From: CAWCFV01 sp963794995 | GTDB taxonomy: Bacteria; Actinomycetota; Actinomycetes; JACCUZ01 | DNA: 64,000 bases | Assembly (NCBI GenBank): GCA_963794995.1 | Contig: CAWCFV010000002.1 | Location: 868,001 to 932,000 of the forward strand | Direction of reading: 5' to 3' | In this document: piece by piece, positions 52,329 to 61,796 of the stretch | How positions within the stretch are numbered: position 1 is the stretch's first letter | Layout of the letters: every line of letters starts with the position of its first letter | Translations under genes and position numbers: made by a program | The notes under the pieces: model-generated | Told to the model about the DNA's origin: nothing | Database searches by the model: none | What the model saw: the letters and a program-made list of their open reading frames with translations, nothing else

Positions 52329-54182
52329 TCAGAGTGTGCCGATCGCCCGCTCACGTAGGGATCTTCGGTGCGCCTCGAAGGCCACCAGCTCGCCGAAGAG
52401 CCGGTTGTACTCCCCGCTGTGCTCGACGGGGTTGAGCCGCTGCAGGCGCGACTTCACCTCGGCGATCCGCCGCGTGGCGGCCAGCTCCTCGAGGCGCGCC
52501 AGCACCTCGGTCGCGTAGCGCGTGAGTGCGGCCTGCTCGGACGGCAGCGGCTCGACGGCCAGCTCCCGGGCCAGCCGCCGGACGCCGTCGTCGGCAGCCG
52601 CCCCGTCGACCTTGGCGACCCACTCAGGGCCCCCTTCCCCGGCCGACTCCAGGCCGCCGGCCGCGACCACGGCCGCGTGCAGCGCGGCGTATGCCGGGGC
52701 GGTGAACACCGAGGGGTCCAGCTCCTCGAACCCGGCCGCCATCCGCGGCGCCTGCAGCACGACCTTGAGCGTGTCGCGCTCGAAGCGCAGGGCAGGGTCG
52801 CGCGGGTCGAGGTCGGCGGCGATGCCGGCCGCGGCCCCGCGGCGGCCGACGTCGGCGAGGCCACCCCGTGAGGCGCGGACGAGCTCGTCGGGGTCCGGCA
52901 GGCCGATCCACCCGGCCAGCTGGCGGGCGTAGTTGGCCCGCAGCGACACGTCGCGGATCTCGCGGACGACCTCCATGCCCGACCTGGTCGCCGCGGTCTG
53001 CCCCTCGGCGGTGTCCAGGTCGTAGGACGCCAGGCGCGACCTGATCGCGAACTCGAACAACGGCACCCGCCGCGCGATGAGGTCGCGCACCGCGGTGTCA
53101 CCGGAGGCCTGGCGCAGCTCGCAGGGGTCCTTGCCCGAGGGCTCCACGGCGACGAAGGTCTGCGTCACGAACTTCTGGTCGTCCTGGAAGGCCTTGAGCG
53201 CCGCCTTCTGGCCGGCGGAGTCGCCGTCGAAGGTGAAGATCACCTCGCCGCGGAACTCGGCCTGGTCCATGAGCAGGCGACGCAGGATCTTGATGTGGTC
53301 CCCGCCGAACGCCGTGCCGCAGGTGGCCACCGCGGTGTCGATGCCGGCCAGGTGGCAGGCCATCACGTCGGTGTAGCCCTCGACGACGACTGCCTGGAGC
53401 TTGCGGGCGATCTCGCGCTTGGCGAGGTCGAGGCCGTAGAGCACCGTCGACTTCTTGTAGATCGGCGTCTCGGGCGTGTTGACGTACTTCGCCTCGATCC
53501 GGTCGTCGTCGAAGAGCCGGCGGGCCCCGAAGCCCACGACGTCGCCGCTGACGTCGCGGATCGGCCAGAGCAGCCGGGACATGAAGCGGTCGATCGGCCC
53601 GCGCTGGCCCTGCCGCGCCAGGCCGGCGGTGACCAGCTCCTCGACGCTGTAGCCGCGGCCGCGCAGGTGCTGGGTGAGCAGGTCCCAGTCGCGCGGCGCG
53701 AAGCCGACGCCGAAGTGCGCGGCAGCGGCCTGGTCGAAGCCGCGTTCGTCGAGGAACTTCCGGCCGGCGACGGCGCCCGGGGCAGCCAGCTGCTCGGCGT
53801 AGAACTCGGCCGCGGCCCGGTGCGCCTCGACCAACCGGGTGCGCTGGCCCTGCTGCCGACCCGGGGTGTGCCCACCCTCCTCGTACCGGAGCTGGATGCC
53901 GTAGCGGTCGGCGAGGCGCTCGACCGTCTCGGCGAAGCTGAGGTGGTCGGTCTTCATCACGAAGGAGATGACGTCGCCCCCCTCCTGGCACCCGAAGCAG
54001 TGGTAGGACCCCACGGACGGGCGCACGGAGAACGACGGCGACTTCTCGTCGTGGAAGGGGCACAGGCCCTTGAGGTTCCCGCCGCCGGCCGGGCGGAGGG
54101 TCACCACCTCGCCGACCACGTCGGCGATGTCGGCCCGCTCCTTGACGAGGACGACGTCCTCGTCGCGGATCCGGCCTGCCAC
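52329..54182 (-). CDS. dnaG: DNA primase
   Basis: A 617-residue primase that makes RNA primers at replication forks. The CHC2 zinc finger is in GLCPFHDEKSPSFSV and YHCFGCQEGGD (residues 40-65). The Toprim core (about 265-350) has VVEGYTDVMA, the catalytic Glu, and FTFDGDSAGQKA for the metal Asp. A C-terminal helicase-binding domain ends the protein (ALTRYATEVLARLEEL). GTG 54182 is the start. Sigma, dnaG, dgt and ppdK lie in one direction with short gaps. Confidence 0.97.
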   Translation of the reverse strand: MAGRIRDEDVVLVKERADIADVVGEVVTLRPAGGGNLKGLCPFHDEKSPSFSVRPSVGSYHCFGCQEGGDVISFVMKTDHLSFAETVERLADRYGIQLRYEEGGHTPGRQQGQRTRLVEAHRAAAEFYAEQLAAPGAVAGRKFLDERGFDQAAAAHFGVGFAPRDWDLLTQHLRGRGYSVEELVTAGLARQGQRGPIDRFMSRLLWPIRDVSGDVVGFGARRLFDDDRIEAKYVNTPETPIYKKSTVLYGLDLAKREIARKLQAVVVEGYTDVMACHLAGIDTAVATCGTAFGGDHIKILRRLLMDQAEFRGEVIFTFDGDSAGQKAALKAFQDDQKFVTQTFVAVEPSGKDPCELRQASGDTAVRDLIARRVPLFEFAIRSRLASYDLDTAEGQTAATRSGMEVVREIRDVSLRANYARQLAGWIGLPDPDELVRASRGGLADVGRRGAAAGIAADLDPRDPALRFERDTLKVVLQAPRMAAGFEELDPSVFTAPAYAALHAAVVAAGGLESAGEGGPEWVAKVDGAAADDGVRRLARELAVEPLPSEQAALTRYATEVLARLEELAATRRIAEVKSRLQRLNPVEHSGEYNRLFGELVAFEAHRRSLRERAIGTL

Positions 54183-54221
54183 GTGCCGAGTCTACGGCCC
54201 AGCGCCCAGCCGCCCAGCGGG

Positions 54222-55460
54222 CTAGAGCTCCGCGAGGGGCACGGCGGGGTCGGCGAGCCGGGCGGGGTCGACCTCACGGCGCGCCTTCGCCAGGGCCTTG
54301 ATCCCGTCTGCGGCGTCCCAGTCGTTGACGTTCATCCCGGCCAGCACCCGGTTGCCACCGAGCCAGAAGGCCAGCCACGACTCCCCCGCCGGGTCGCCGC
54401 GCAGGACGACCCGGTCGGCGACGTCGGGCGCCTGTCGCCCGACGTAGCCGTGGTACTCCATCGAGAGGTCGTACTGGTCGGTGAAGAAGTAGGGCAGCTT
54501 GGCGTAGGGCTCGCCGTGCCCGGCCATCGAGGCGCCGGCGGCGGCCCCCTGGTTCTGCGCATTGGCCCAGTGCTCGACGCGGACCCTCGTGCCGAGCAGC
54601 GGGTTCATGGCGTTCGCGACGTCGCCGGCCGCGTACACCGCGGGGTCGGAGGTCCGCAGGAGCTCGTCGACGACCACGCCGTCGGCGACCTCGAGCCCGG
54701 CCGCCTCGGCCAGCGCGGTGTTCGGGACGATCCCCACCCCGATCACGACGAGGTCACCTTCGACCGTCCCGTCGCTCGTACGCACGCCGACCCGCCCCGC
54801 GCCGAGGCCGTCGAACCCCTCCACCCCGGTGCCGAGCCGCAGATCGACCCCCTGGGCGCGGTGCAGCGCGGCGAAGACCTCCCCGACCTGGTCGCCGAGA
54901 ACACCGAGAAGCGGCTGGGCCTGCGGCTCGACCACGGTGACCTCGACGCCGTGGTGGCGCGCGGCTGCAGCGACCTCGAGCCCGATCCAGCCGGCGCCGA
55001 CCACGACGAGCCGGCCGCCGGAGCCGAGCCCGGCGAGCGTGTCCCGCAGCGCCTCGGCCTCCCCCACCCTGCGCAGGTAGCGGATTCCGTCGAGCCCAGC
55101 CCCCGGGAGGTCCAGCCGGCGCGGCGAGGACCCGGTGGCCAGCAACAGCTTGTCGTAGTGCACCTGGTCGCCCGTCGACAGCGAGACCACCCGGCCGCCG
55201 GGGTCGATCGCGGTGGCCGAGGTGGCGAGCAGCAGCTCGACGTCGTGCTCGGCGTACCAGCCCTCGTCGTGCACCCAGACCTTCTCGCGGCCCTTCACCC
55301 CCCGGAGCAGCTCCTTGGACAGCGGCGGGCGTTCGTACGGCCGGTCGGCCTCGTCGCCGATCAGCACCACCCGGCCACCGAAGCCTGCCTCGCGCATCGC
55401 CTCGACCGCCTTGGCCCCGGCCAGCCCGGCCCCCACGACGACGAACGTGTCCTCTGCCAT
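54222..55460 (-). CDS. FAD-dependent NAD(P)H reductase (ferredoxin/rubredoxin reductase type)
   Basis: A 412-residue flavoprotein. The first FAD Rossmann motif is FVVVGAGLAGAKAVEAMR, the NAD(P)H motif is RLVVVGAGWIGLEVAAAA, and the second FAD motif is YAAGDVANAMNPLLGT. PYERPPLSKELLRG and the C-terminal SMEYHGYVG and LAFWLGGNRVLAGMNVN are typical of ferredoxin and rubredoxin reductases feeding cytochrome P450 or dioxygenases. No ferredoxin is adjacent. It begins 2 bp before the dgt stop. Confidence 0.93.
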   Translation of the reverse strand: MAEDTFVVVGAGLAGAKAVEAMREAGFGGRVVLIGDEADRPYERPPLSKELLRGVKGREKVWVHDEGWYAEHDVELLLATSATAIDPGGRVVSLSTGDQVHYDKLLLATGSSPRRLDLPGAGLDGIRYLRRVGEAEALRDTLAGLGSGGRLVVVGAGWIGLEVAAAARHHGVEVTVVEPQAQPLLGVLGDQVGEVFAALHRAQGVDLRLGTGVEGFDGLGAGRVGVRTSDGTVEGDLVVIGVGIVPNTALAEAAGLEVADGVVVDELLRTSDPAVYAAGDVANAMNPLLGTRVRVEHWANAQNQGAAAGASMAGHGEPYAKLPYFFTDQYDLSMEYHGYVGRQAPDVADRVVLRGDPAGESWLAFWLGGNRVLAGMNVNDWDAADGIKALAKARREVDPARLADPAVPLAEL

Positions 55461-55461
55461 G

Positions 55462-56700
55462 TCAGCCGCTCCTCGCGGTCAGCCGCGCGTGCAGCGCGGT
55501 CGCTGAGGTGTCGGTCAGCTGTGCCACCTGGTCGAGCAACGTCCGGAACCGGCCCGCGTCGTCCCCTGCGCGGCGGAAGTCGTCGGCGAGCAGGGGGTCC
55601 AGCCCCACCGGCGCGGAGCGGACCAGGGCGTCGACGAGCTCGAGCACCAGGCCCCGCTGGTCGGCGTAGCGTCGGGTGGCGTCGTCGCGGGACATGACGT
55701 AGCGGTCGGCGACCGCCTTGAGCACCTCGACCTCGAGCCTGACCTCCCGGGGCACGACCAGATCGGCCCCGTAGCGGCGGACCGTGCCGCCCGGGAACGC
55801 CGCCCGCGTCGCGTGCTCGGCGGCCTGGCAGAACCGGCCGATCAGCTGGCTGGTGGTGTTCTTCAGCGCCGCCAGCGAGCGGTGGCTGCCGTCGTAGGAC
55901 TCCGGCCACCAGGCGGTGCCCAGCAGCCGGTCCAGCGCAGCGAGCACCTCGTGGTCCCCGACCTCGTCCTCGACGGCCGAGCGGGAGCAGGCGAGCGCGG
56001 CGAGCTGGCCGCGCTCGTCGTCGTCGTGCAGCGCCTCGAGCCGGAGGTGCCCGGCCACCACCGCGTCCTCGAGGTCGTGCACCGAGTAGGCGATGTCGTC
56101 CGACCAGTCCATGACCTGGGCCTCGAGGCAGCGACGGCCCTCCGGCGCCCCGGACCGCAGCCACCGGAAGACCTCCAGGTCGTCGTCGTAGACGCCGTAC
56201 TTCCTGCTGTTCTCGGCGTGCGACCACGGGTACTTGGTCGCGGCGTCGAGGGACGCGCGGGTGAGGTTGAGCCCGACGCTGCGGCCGGCCGGGGAGAAGG
56301 TCTTGGCCTCCAGGCGGGTGAGGATGCGCAGGCTCTGGGCGTTGCCCTCGAAGCCGCCGGCCCCGGACGCGACCTCGTCGAGCGCGGCCTCACCGGTGTG
56401 GCCGAACGGCGGGTGCCCGAGGTCGTGCGCCAGGCAGGCCGCCTCGACGAGGTCGGGGTCGGCGCCGAGCGCGCGACCGAGCTCGCGGCCGATCTGGGCG
56501 CACTCCAGCGAGTGGGTGAGCCGGGTCCGCGGGAAGTCGCTCTCCCCGGGCGCCACGACCTGGGTCTTGCCCGCCAGCCGGCGCAGGGCCGACGAGTGCA
56601 GCACCCGCGCCCGGTCGCGCTCGTACGCCGAGCGGCCGGGTCGCTTGGCCGGCTCCTCGACCCACCGCTCCATGGCGGCGTCGGTGGACATCCGCGTCAC
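55462..56700 (-). CDS. dgt: Deoxyguanosinetriphosphate triphosphohydrolase-like protein
   Basis: A 412-residue HD-domain dNTPase. YERDRARVLHSSALRRLAGKTQVV precedes RTRLTHSLECAQIG (metal His) and LVEAACLAHDLGHPPFGHTGE (the HD pair). A later Asp is in VMDWSDDIAYSVHDLEDA. It hydrolyses dNTPs to nucleosides and controls pool size. GTG 56700 overlaps the DUF218 stop (GTGA). In Streptomyces and mycobacteria this gene also sits next to dnaG. Confidence 0.95.
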   Translation of the reverse strand: MTRMSTDAAMERWVEEPAKRPGRSAYERDRARVLHSSALRRLAGKTQVVAPGESDFPRTRLTHSLECAQIGRELGRALGADPDLVEAACLAHDLGHPPFGHTGEAALDEVASGAGGFEGNAQSLRILTRLEAKTFSPAGRSVGLNLTRASLDAATKYPWSHAENSRKYGVYDDDLEVFRWLRSGAPEGRRCLEAQVMDWSDDIAYSVHDLEDAVVAGHLRLEALHDDDERGQLAALACSRSAVEDEVGDHEVLAALDRLLGTAWWPESYDGSHRSLAALKNTTSQLIGRFCQAAEHATRAAFPGGTVRRYGADLVVPREVRLEVEVLKAVADRYVMSRDDATRRYADQRGLVLELVDALVRSAPVGLDPLLADDFRRAGDDAGRFRTLLDQVAQLTDTSATALHARLTARSG

Positions 56701-57344
56701 ACGGCGTTCGGCCCGGAGTCGGCGCTGCGCCGGAACGCCTTGTAGTAGAGGTAGGCGACGGTCTCCCGGGCGATGTAGCGGATCTCGGTGGACCGCTGGC
56801 GCACCGCGGGACCCTGCCGGGTCGGCGACAGCACGGCGTCGATTCCCTGGTCGCTCGCCATCGACCTGGTGCGCAAGGAGTGCCACGGGTCGGTGACGAC
56901 GACCGCGGTCGACCAGCCACGACGCTGCATCTGCGCCTGGACGGCGTCCAGGCTCTGCAGGGTGTCGCCGCCGGTGGGGACCGCGACGACCCGCCGTGCG
57001 GGGATGCCGTGGTCGGCGAGCCAGCGCTTCCCCGCCGCGGCCTCGGTGAACCGGTCGCCGGCCCGGTTGCCGCCCACCGTGATGATCCGCGGGGCGACGT
57101 CGTCCTTCCACAGGTCTCGCGCGTGCACGAGCCGCGCCGTGAACACCGACGACGGCCGGCCGTCGAACTGCGCCGCGCCGAGCACGACGATCGCGTCGGA
57201 GCGGCGGGTGTCGTCCTGGCGGGCGAACCACCAGACCCGGCCGGCGGTGCCGACCAGCACGAGCACGGCCAGGAGCACGACCGCCGCCACGAGCTTGGCG
57301 ACGACCCGGAGGAGCAGGATCAACGGCGGGTCACCTGCTGTCAC
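56697..57344 (-). CDS. DUF218 (YdcF/SanA-like) membrane-anchored protein
   Basis: A 215-residue protein. An N-terminal membrane helix (LLRVVAKLVAAVVLLAVLVLVGTAG) anchors a DUF218 domain: SDAIVVLGAAQFDGRPS, RIITVGGNRAGDRFTEA, VVAVPTGGDTLQSLDAV and VVVTDPWHSLRTRSMA. The fold binds nucleotide-like ligands. SanA-type members act in envelope permeability, but the specific job is unknown. The start overlaps the end of ppdK by 14 nt. Confidence 0.9.
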   Translation of the reverse strand: MTAGDPPLILLLRVVAKLVAAVVLLAVLVLVGTAGRVWWFARQDDTRRSDAIVVLGAAQFDGRPSSVFTARLVHARDLWKDDVAPRIITVGGNRAGDRFTEAAAGKRWLADHGIPARRVVAVPTGGDTLQSLDAVQAQMQRRGWSTAVVVTDPWHSLRTRSMASDQGIDAVLSPTRQGPAVRQRSTEIRYIARETVAYLYYKAFRRSADSGPNAV

Positions 57345-60024
57345 TGCCCTCGGTGCTCAGGGCCGCGCGACCGGCCTCCAGCCGGGCCACCGGGACCCGG
57401 AACGGCGAGCACGAGACGTAGTCGAGGCCGACGTCGTGGAAGAAGTGCACCGAGGCCGGGTCGCCGCCGTGCTCGCCGCAGACACCGAGCTTGAGGTCCG
57501 GCCGGGTCTTGCGGCCCTCCTCGGCGCCGATGCGCACCAGTGCGCCGACGCCGTCGATGTCGAGCGACTCGAACGGCGACACCCCGAAGATGCCCTTCTC
57601 CAGGTAGGCCGAGAAGAACGCGGCCTCCACGTCGTCGCGGGAGAAGCCCCAGGTGGTCTGGGTCAGGTCGTTGGTGCCGAAGGAGAAGAAGTCGGCCGCC
57701 TCGGCGATCTGGGCAGCGGTGATGGCGGCGCGCGGCAGCTCGATCATCGTGCCGATCAGGTGTGCGATCTCGACACCCTCGCGCTCGCAGACCTCGGCAC
57801 CGATCCGCTCGGCCTCCTCGCGGACCAGCTCGAGCTCCTGCACGGCGTCGACCAGCGGGATCATGATCTCGACGTGCGGGTCACCGCCGGCCTTCTTCCG
57901 CTCGGCAGCCGCCTCGAGGATCGCGCGCACCTGCATGGCGAACAGACCCGGGACGACGATGCCCAGGCGGACGCCGCGCAGGCCGAGCATGGGGTTCTGC
58001 TCGTGCAGCCGGTGCACGGCCTGCAGCAGGCGCAGCTCGTTCTCGTTGTCCTCGCCGCGCGACTCGGCGACCGCGACCCGCACCGACAGCTCGGTGAAGT
58101 CGGGCAGGAACTCGTGCAGCGGCGGGTCGAGCAGGCGGACCGTGACGGGCAGCCCGTCCATCGCCTCGAAGATGCCCACGAAGTCCTCGCGCTGCAGCGG
58201 CAGCAGGGCCGCCAGCGCCTGCTCCCGCTCCTCGTCGCCGTCGGCGAGGATCAGCCGCTCGACGTGCTTGCGCCGGTCGCCGAGGAACATGTGCTCGGTG
58301 CGGCAGAGGCCGATCCCCTCCGCACCGAAGCGCCGGGCGCGCTCGGAGTCCTCGGGGGTGTCGGAGTTGGCCCTGACCCGGAGCCGGCGGGTGGCGTCGG
58401 CGTGCGACATCAGGCGGTGGACGGCCTTGACGAGCTCGTCGGCGTCGTCGGCCTCCGGGTCCAGCTGCCCCTCGAAGTACTCCACGACCGGCGAGGGCAC
58501 GACCGGCATCTCGCCGAGGTACACCTTGCCGGACGTACCGTCGATGGAGATGAGGTCGCCCTCCTCGACGACGGTTCTGCCGACCGTCATCCGGCGCTTC
58601 TTGGTGTCGACGTCGAGCGCGTCGGCGCCGCAGACGCAGGTCTTGCCCATGCCGCGGGCGACGACCGCCGCGTGACTGGTCTTGCCGCCCCGGCTGGTGA
58701 GGATGCCCTGCGCGGCGATCATGCCCTCGAGGTCGTCGGGGTTGGTCTCCCGGCGGACCAGGATGACCTTCTCCCCCGACCTCGACCACTTCACCGCGGT
58801 GTAGCTGTCGAAGACGGCCTTGCCGACCGCCGCGCCGGGCGAGGCGTTCATGCCCTTGGCGATCTGGTCCTTGGTGCCCGATTCGTCGAAGCGCGGGAAC
58901 ATCAGCTGGGCGAGCTGGTCGCCGGTGACCCGGTCGAGCGCCTCGTCCATGTCGATCAGGCCCTGGTCGACGAGCTGGGTGGCGATCCGGAAGGCCGCGC
59001 CCGCGGTCCGCTTGCCCACCCGGGTCTGCAGCATCCACAGCTTGTTGCGCTCGATCGTGAACTCGATGTCGCACAGGTCCCGGTAGTGGTTCTCCAACGT
59101 CTCCATGGTCTCGAGGAGCTGGTCGTACGCCGGCTTGTCGATCCCCTCGAGGTCCTGCAGGGGCAGGGTGTTGCGGATGCCGGCGACGACGTCCTCGCCC
59201 TGCGCGTTCTGCAGGTAGTCGCCGTAGATGCCCTGCTGCCCCGAGCCGGGGTCCCGGGTGAAGGCGACCCCGGTGCCGGAGTCCATGCCGAGGTTGCCGA
59301 AGACCATCGACATGACGTTCACGGCCGTACCCAGGTCGGTCGGGATCCGCTCCTGGCGGCGGTAGAGGATCGCCCGCGGGGCGTTCCAGGAGTCGAAGAC
59401 GGCACGGACGGCGAGGTCCATCTGCTCGCGCGGGTCGGTCGGGAACTCGCGCCCGGCCTGCTCGCGCACGATCTTCTTGAAGGCGTCGACCACGCCGCGC
59501 AGGTCGTGCTCGTCGAGGTCGAGGTCGTTCTCGCTGCCCCGCGCCTTCTTGGCCTGCTCCAGCGCGTCCTCGAAGTGCTCGCCCTCGATGTCGAGGACGG
59601 TCTTGCCGAACATCTGGATCAGGCGGCGGTACGAGTCCCACGCGAAGCGCTCGCTGCCGGTCTGCTTGGCCAGGCCCTGCACCGACTCGTCGTTGAGCCC
59701 GATGTTGAGGACGGTCTCCATCATCCCCGGCATCGAGAACTTCGCGCCGGAACGCACGGACACGAGCAGGGGGTCGTCGGCCTGGCCGAGACGACGGCCC
59801 ATCTGCTGCTCGAGGGTCTCGAGGTGCGAGCTCACCTCGTCGCGCAGCTCGCTCGGCTCGTCGCCGCTGTCGAGGTAGACCTTGCAGGCCTCGGTCGTGA
59901 TCGTGAAGCCGGGCGGGACCGGGAGGCCGAGGTTGGTCATCTCGGCGAGGTTCGCGCCCTTGCCACCGAGCAGGTCCTTCATGTCCCTGCTGCCCTCGGT
60001 GAAGCCGTAGACGTACTTCGTCAT
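57331..60024 (-). CDS. ppdK: Pyruvate, phosphate dikinase
   Basis: An 897-residue enzyme interconverting pyruvate and phosphoenolpyruvate with ATP and phosphate. The nucleotide-binding domain has KGANLAEM and RSGAKFSMPGMMETVLNIGLND. The phosphohistidine domain carries His in LTSRGGKTSHAAVVARGMGK. The PEP/pyruvate TIM barrel has RTEHMF, GRMTVG-type signatures, DPPLHEFLP and GLRGVRLGI with SIGTNDLTQ-like FSFGTNDLTQTTWGFSRDD and the Cys in GVCGEHGGDP. It links glycolysis to gluconeogenesis and carboxylation. The start ATG 60024 is preceded by GAGGGG. Full family length. Confidence 0.97.
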   Translation of the reverse strand: MTKYVYGFTEGSRDMKDLLGGKGANLAEMTNLGLPVPPGFTITTEACKVYLDSGDEPSELRDEVSSHLETLEQQMGRRLGQADDPLLVSVRSGAKFSMPGMMETVLNIGLNDESVQGLAKQTGSERFAWDSYRRLIQMFGKTVLDIEGEHFEDALEQAKKARGSENDLDLDEHDLRGVVDAFKKIVREQAGREFPTDPREQMDLAVRAVFDSWNAPRAILYRRQERIPTDLGTAVNVMSMVFGNLGMDSGTGVAFTRDPGSGQQGIYGDYLQNAQGEDVVAGIRNTLPLQDLEGIDKPAYDQLLETMETLENHYRDLCDIEFTIERNKLWMLQTRVGKRTAGAAFRIATQLVDQGLIDMDEALDRVTGDQLAQLMFPRFDESGTKDQIAKGMNASPGAAVGKAVFDSYTAVKWSRSGEKVILVRRETNPDDLEGMIAAQGILTSRGGKTSHAAVVARGMGKTCVCGADALDVDTKKRRMTVGRTVVEEGDLISIDGTSGKVYLGEMPVVPSPVVEYFEGQLDPEADDADELVKAVHRLMSHADATRRLRVRANSDTPEDSERARRFGAEGIGLCRTEHMFLGDRRKHVERLILADGDEEREQALAALLPLQREDFVGIFEAMDGLPVTVRLLDPPLHEFLPDFTELSVRVAVAESRGEDNENELRLLQAVHRLHEQNPMLGLRGVRLGIVVPGLFAMQVRAILEAAAERKKAGGDPHVEIMIPLVDAVQELELVREEAERIGAEVCEREGVEIAHLIGTMIELPRAAITAAQIAEAADFFSFGTNDLTQTTWGFSRDDVEAAFFSAYLEKGIFGVSPFESLDIDGVGALVRIGAEEGRKTRPDLKLGVCGEHGGDPASVHFFHDVGLDYVSCSPFRVPVARLEAGRAALSTEGSDSR

Positions 60025-60176
60025 CCTGGACCCCTCGCGTGTCGTCGTCGACCCGGCAAGACCTCTCGGGCGGAGCCTACCCAGGCCCGCTCGACCGCCT
60101 CCGGGGTGCGTCTCGGCCGCGGGCCGGAGCGGGCGGACCGGCCGTCCGTGGGCTCAGGGGTGCGAGGATGCCCGCC

Positions 60177-60779
60177 GTGCCCGCCGTGCCGTCCACCCGC
60201 CGTACGCCCTGGTGGGGCCTCGTGTCCTCCCTGGCCGCCCCCGTGCTCCTGATCGGCGGGTGGACGTGGGCCGCCGGCCGGCAGCAGGGCGGCTTCGACC
60301 CGGTCGTCGAGACCATCAGCGCGCTCGCGGCGCGCGACGCGGACGACCGGTGGCTGATGACCTCGGCCCTGGTCGGGCTCGGTGCGTGCCACCTGACGAC
60401 GGCGCTGGCCCTGCGGGGAGCGGCGCTTCCCGGACGCGTCGTGCTGGCCGGCGGCGGGGTCGCGACCGTGCTCGTGGCGGCCTACCCCCTGCCGGGCGGC
60501 GACGAGGGCTCCCCGGCCCACACGGCGGTGGCAGCGCTGTCCTTCGGCGCGCTGGCCGTCTGGCCGCTGCTCGCGCGGCGCCCCGTCGGCGTCGCTGCCC
60601 TGGCCACCCGACCGTCGGTCGCGGCCGGGGTCGTCCTCACCGGGCTGGTCGGCTGGTTCGTCGTCGAGCTGGTGACCGACTCGGCGCGGGTGGGGCTCTC
60701 GGAGCGGGTCGCGGCCGGCGCCCAGGCGGTCTGGCCGCTGGTGGCGGCCTGGAGCACGGGCAGGAGGTGGCGCCGATGA
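60177..60779 (+). CDS. DUF998 integral membrane protein
   Basis: A 200-residue protein with six hydrophobic helices (LVSSLAAPVLLIGGWTWAAG, ALVGLGACHLTTALALRG and others). FDPVVETISALAARDADDRW after the first helix is the DUF998 signature. The role is unknown. GTG 60177 is favoured since GAGGAT lies 7 nt upstream; ATG 60168 is the alternative. Its stop overlaps the next gene (ATGA). Confidence 0.82.
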   Translation: MPAVPSTRRTPWWGLVSSLAAPVLLIGGWTWAAGRQQGGFDPVVETISALAARDADDRWLMTSALVGLGACHLTTALALRGAALPGRVVLAGGGVATVLVAAYPLPGGDEGSPAHTAVAALSFGALAVWPLLARRPVGVAALATRPSVAAGVVLTGLVGWFVVELVTDSARVGLSERVAAGAQAVWPLVAAWSTGRRWRR

Positions 60780-61765
60780 GCACGTCGACCACGGTGCGCT
60801 GGGGCATCGTCGGGACAGGGGGGATCGCCGCGGCGTTCGCCGGGGACCTGCGGCTGCTCCCGGACGCGGAGGTCGTGGCCGTCGGGTCCCGGCACGCCGA
60901 CAGCGCCGCCGCGTTCGCCGCGGCCCACGGCATCGGCCGCCACCACCCGTCGTACGGGCAGCTGTGCGAGGACCCCGAGGTGGACGTCGTCTACGTCTCG
61001 ACCATCCACCCCGGCCACCACGACGCGGCGATGACGGCGATCGAGGCGGGCAAGGCCGTGCTGGTCGAGAAGCCCTTCATGATGGACGCCACCCAGGCGC
61101 GCGAGGTCGTGGCAGCGGCCCGGTCCCGGGGGGTCTTCGCCATGGAGGCGATGTGGGCGCGCTTCGTGCCGCACATGGTCCGTGTGCGGCAGCTGCTCGC
61201 CGACGGGGCGCTGGGCGACGTGCGGCTGGTCATCGCCGACCACTGCCAGTGGTTCGAGACCGATGCCTCGCACCGGCTCTTCGCCCCGGAGCTCGGCGGC
61301 GGCGCCCTGCTCGACCTCGGCATCTACCCGCTGTCCTTCGCCTCGATGGTGCTCGGAGCGCCGGCGAGTGTCACGGCGGTCGGGACGACGGCGTTCACCG
61401 GCGTGGACGAGACGACCTCCGTGCTCCTGAGCTACGGCGGCGGCGCGCACGCCGTGCTGACGACGACGCTGGCAGCGCTCGGGCCCAATCGGGCCGCGGT
61501 GGTCGGGACCGAGGCGCGTCTGGAGATCGACGGGAGGTTCTACGCGCCGACCACCTTCACCCTCACGCGTCGGGACGGGACCGTCGAGCGGTTCGACCAG
61601 CCGCACGAGGGCCAGGGTCTGCGTCACGAGGCGGCCCACGTCATGGCCTGCCTCCGCGCCGGCCGCACCGAGAGCGACGTCCTCCCCCTGGACGAGACGG
61701 TCGCCGTCATGGAGACGATGGACGAGGTCCGCCGGCAGACCGGCCTGGGGTACTCCGGGGGCTGA
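60776..61765 (+). CDS. Gfo/Idh/MocA-family oxidoreductase
   Basis: A 329-residue NAD(P)-dependent dehydrogenase. The N-terminal Rossmann motif is VRWGIVGTGGIAAAFAGDL, followed by VDVVYVSTIHPGHHDAAM and VLVEKPFMMD (the EKP motif that holds the catalytic Lys). The C-terminal half has GGGALLDLGIYPLSFASMVLG. Substrates are usually sugars or polyols; related proteins act as trans-dihydrodiol or glucose-fructose dehydrogenases. The start overlaps the DUF998 stop, with caGGAGGtg upstream. Confidence 0.92.
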   Translation: MSTSTTVRWGIVGTGGIAAAFAGDLRLLPDAEVVAVGSRHADSAAAFAAAHGIGRHHPSYGQLCEDPEVDVVYVSTIHPGHHDAAMTAIEAGKAVLVEKPFMMDATQAREVVAAARSRGVFAMEAMWARFVPHMVRVRQLLADGALGDVRLVIADHCQWFETDASHRLFAPELGGGALLDLGIYPLSFASMVLGAPASVTAVGTTAFTGVDETTSVLLSYGGGAHAVLTTTLAALGPNRAAVVGTEARLEIDGRFYAPTTFTLTRRDGTVERFDQPHEGQGLRHEAAHVMACLRAGRTESDVLPLDETVAVMETMDEVRRQTGLGYSGG

Positions 61766-61796
61766 CACCCGACCTCCGCGTGACGATGATGCGTGG

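Noticed and set aside
56788..60252. 1154-codon open frame on the plus strand opposite ppdK
   Set aside because: It is the reverse-strand shadow of ppdK and DUF218. Its translation is low-complexity Leu/Val/Asp/Arg without motifs, while the minus strand encodes complete PPDK.
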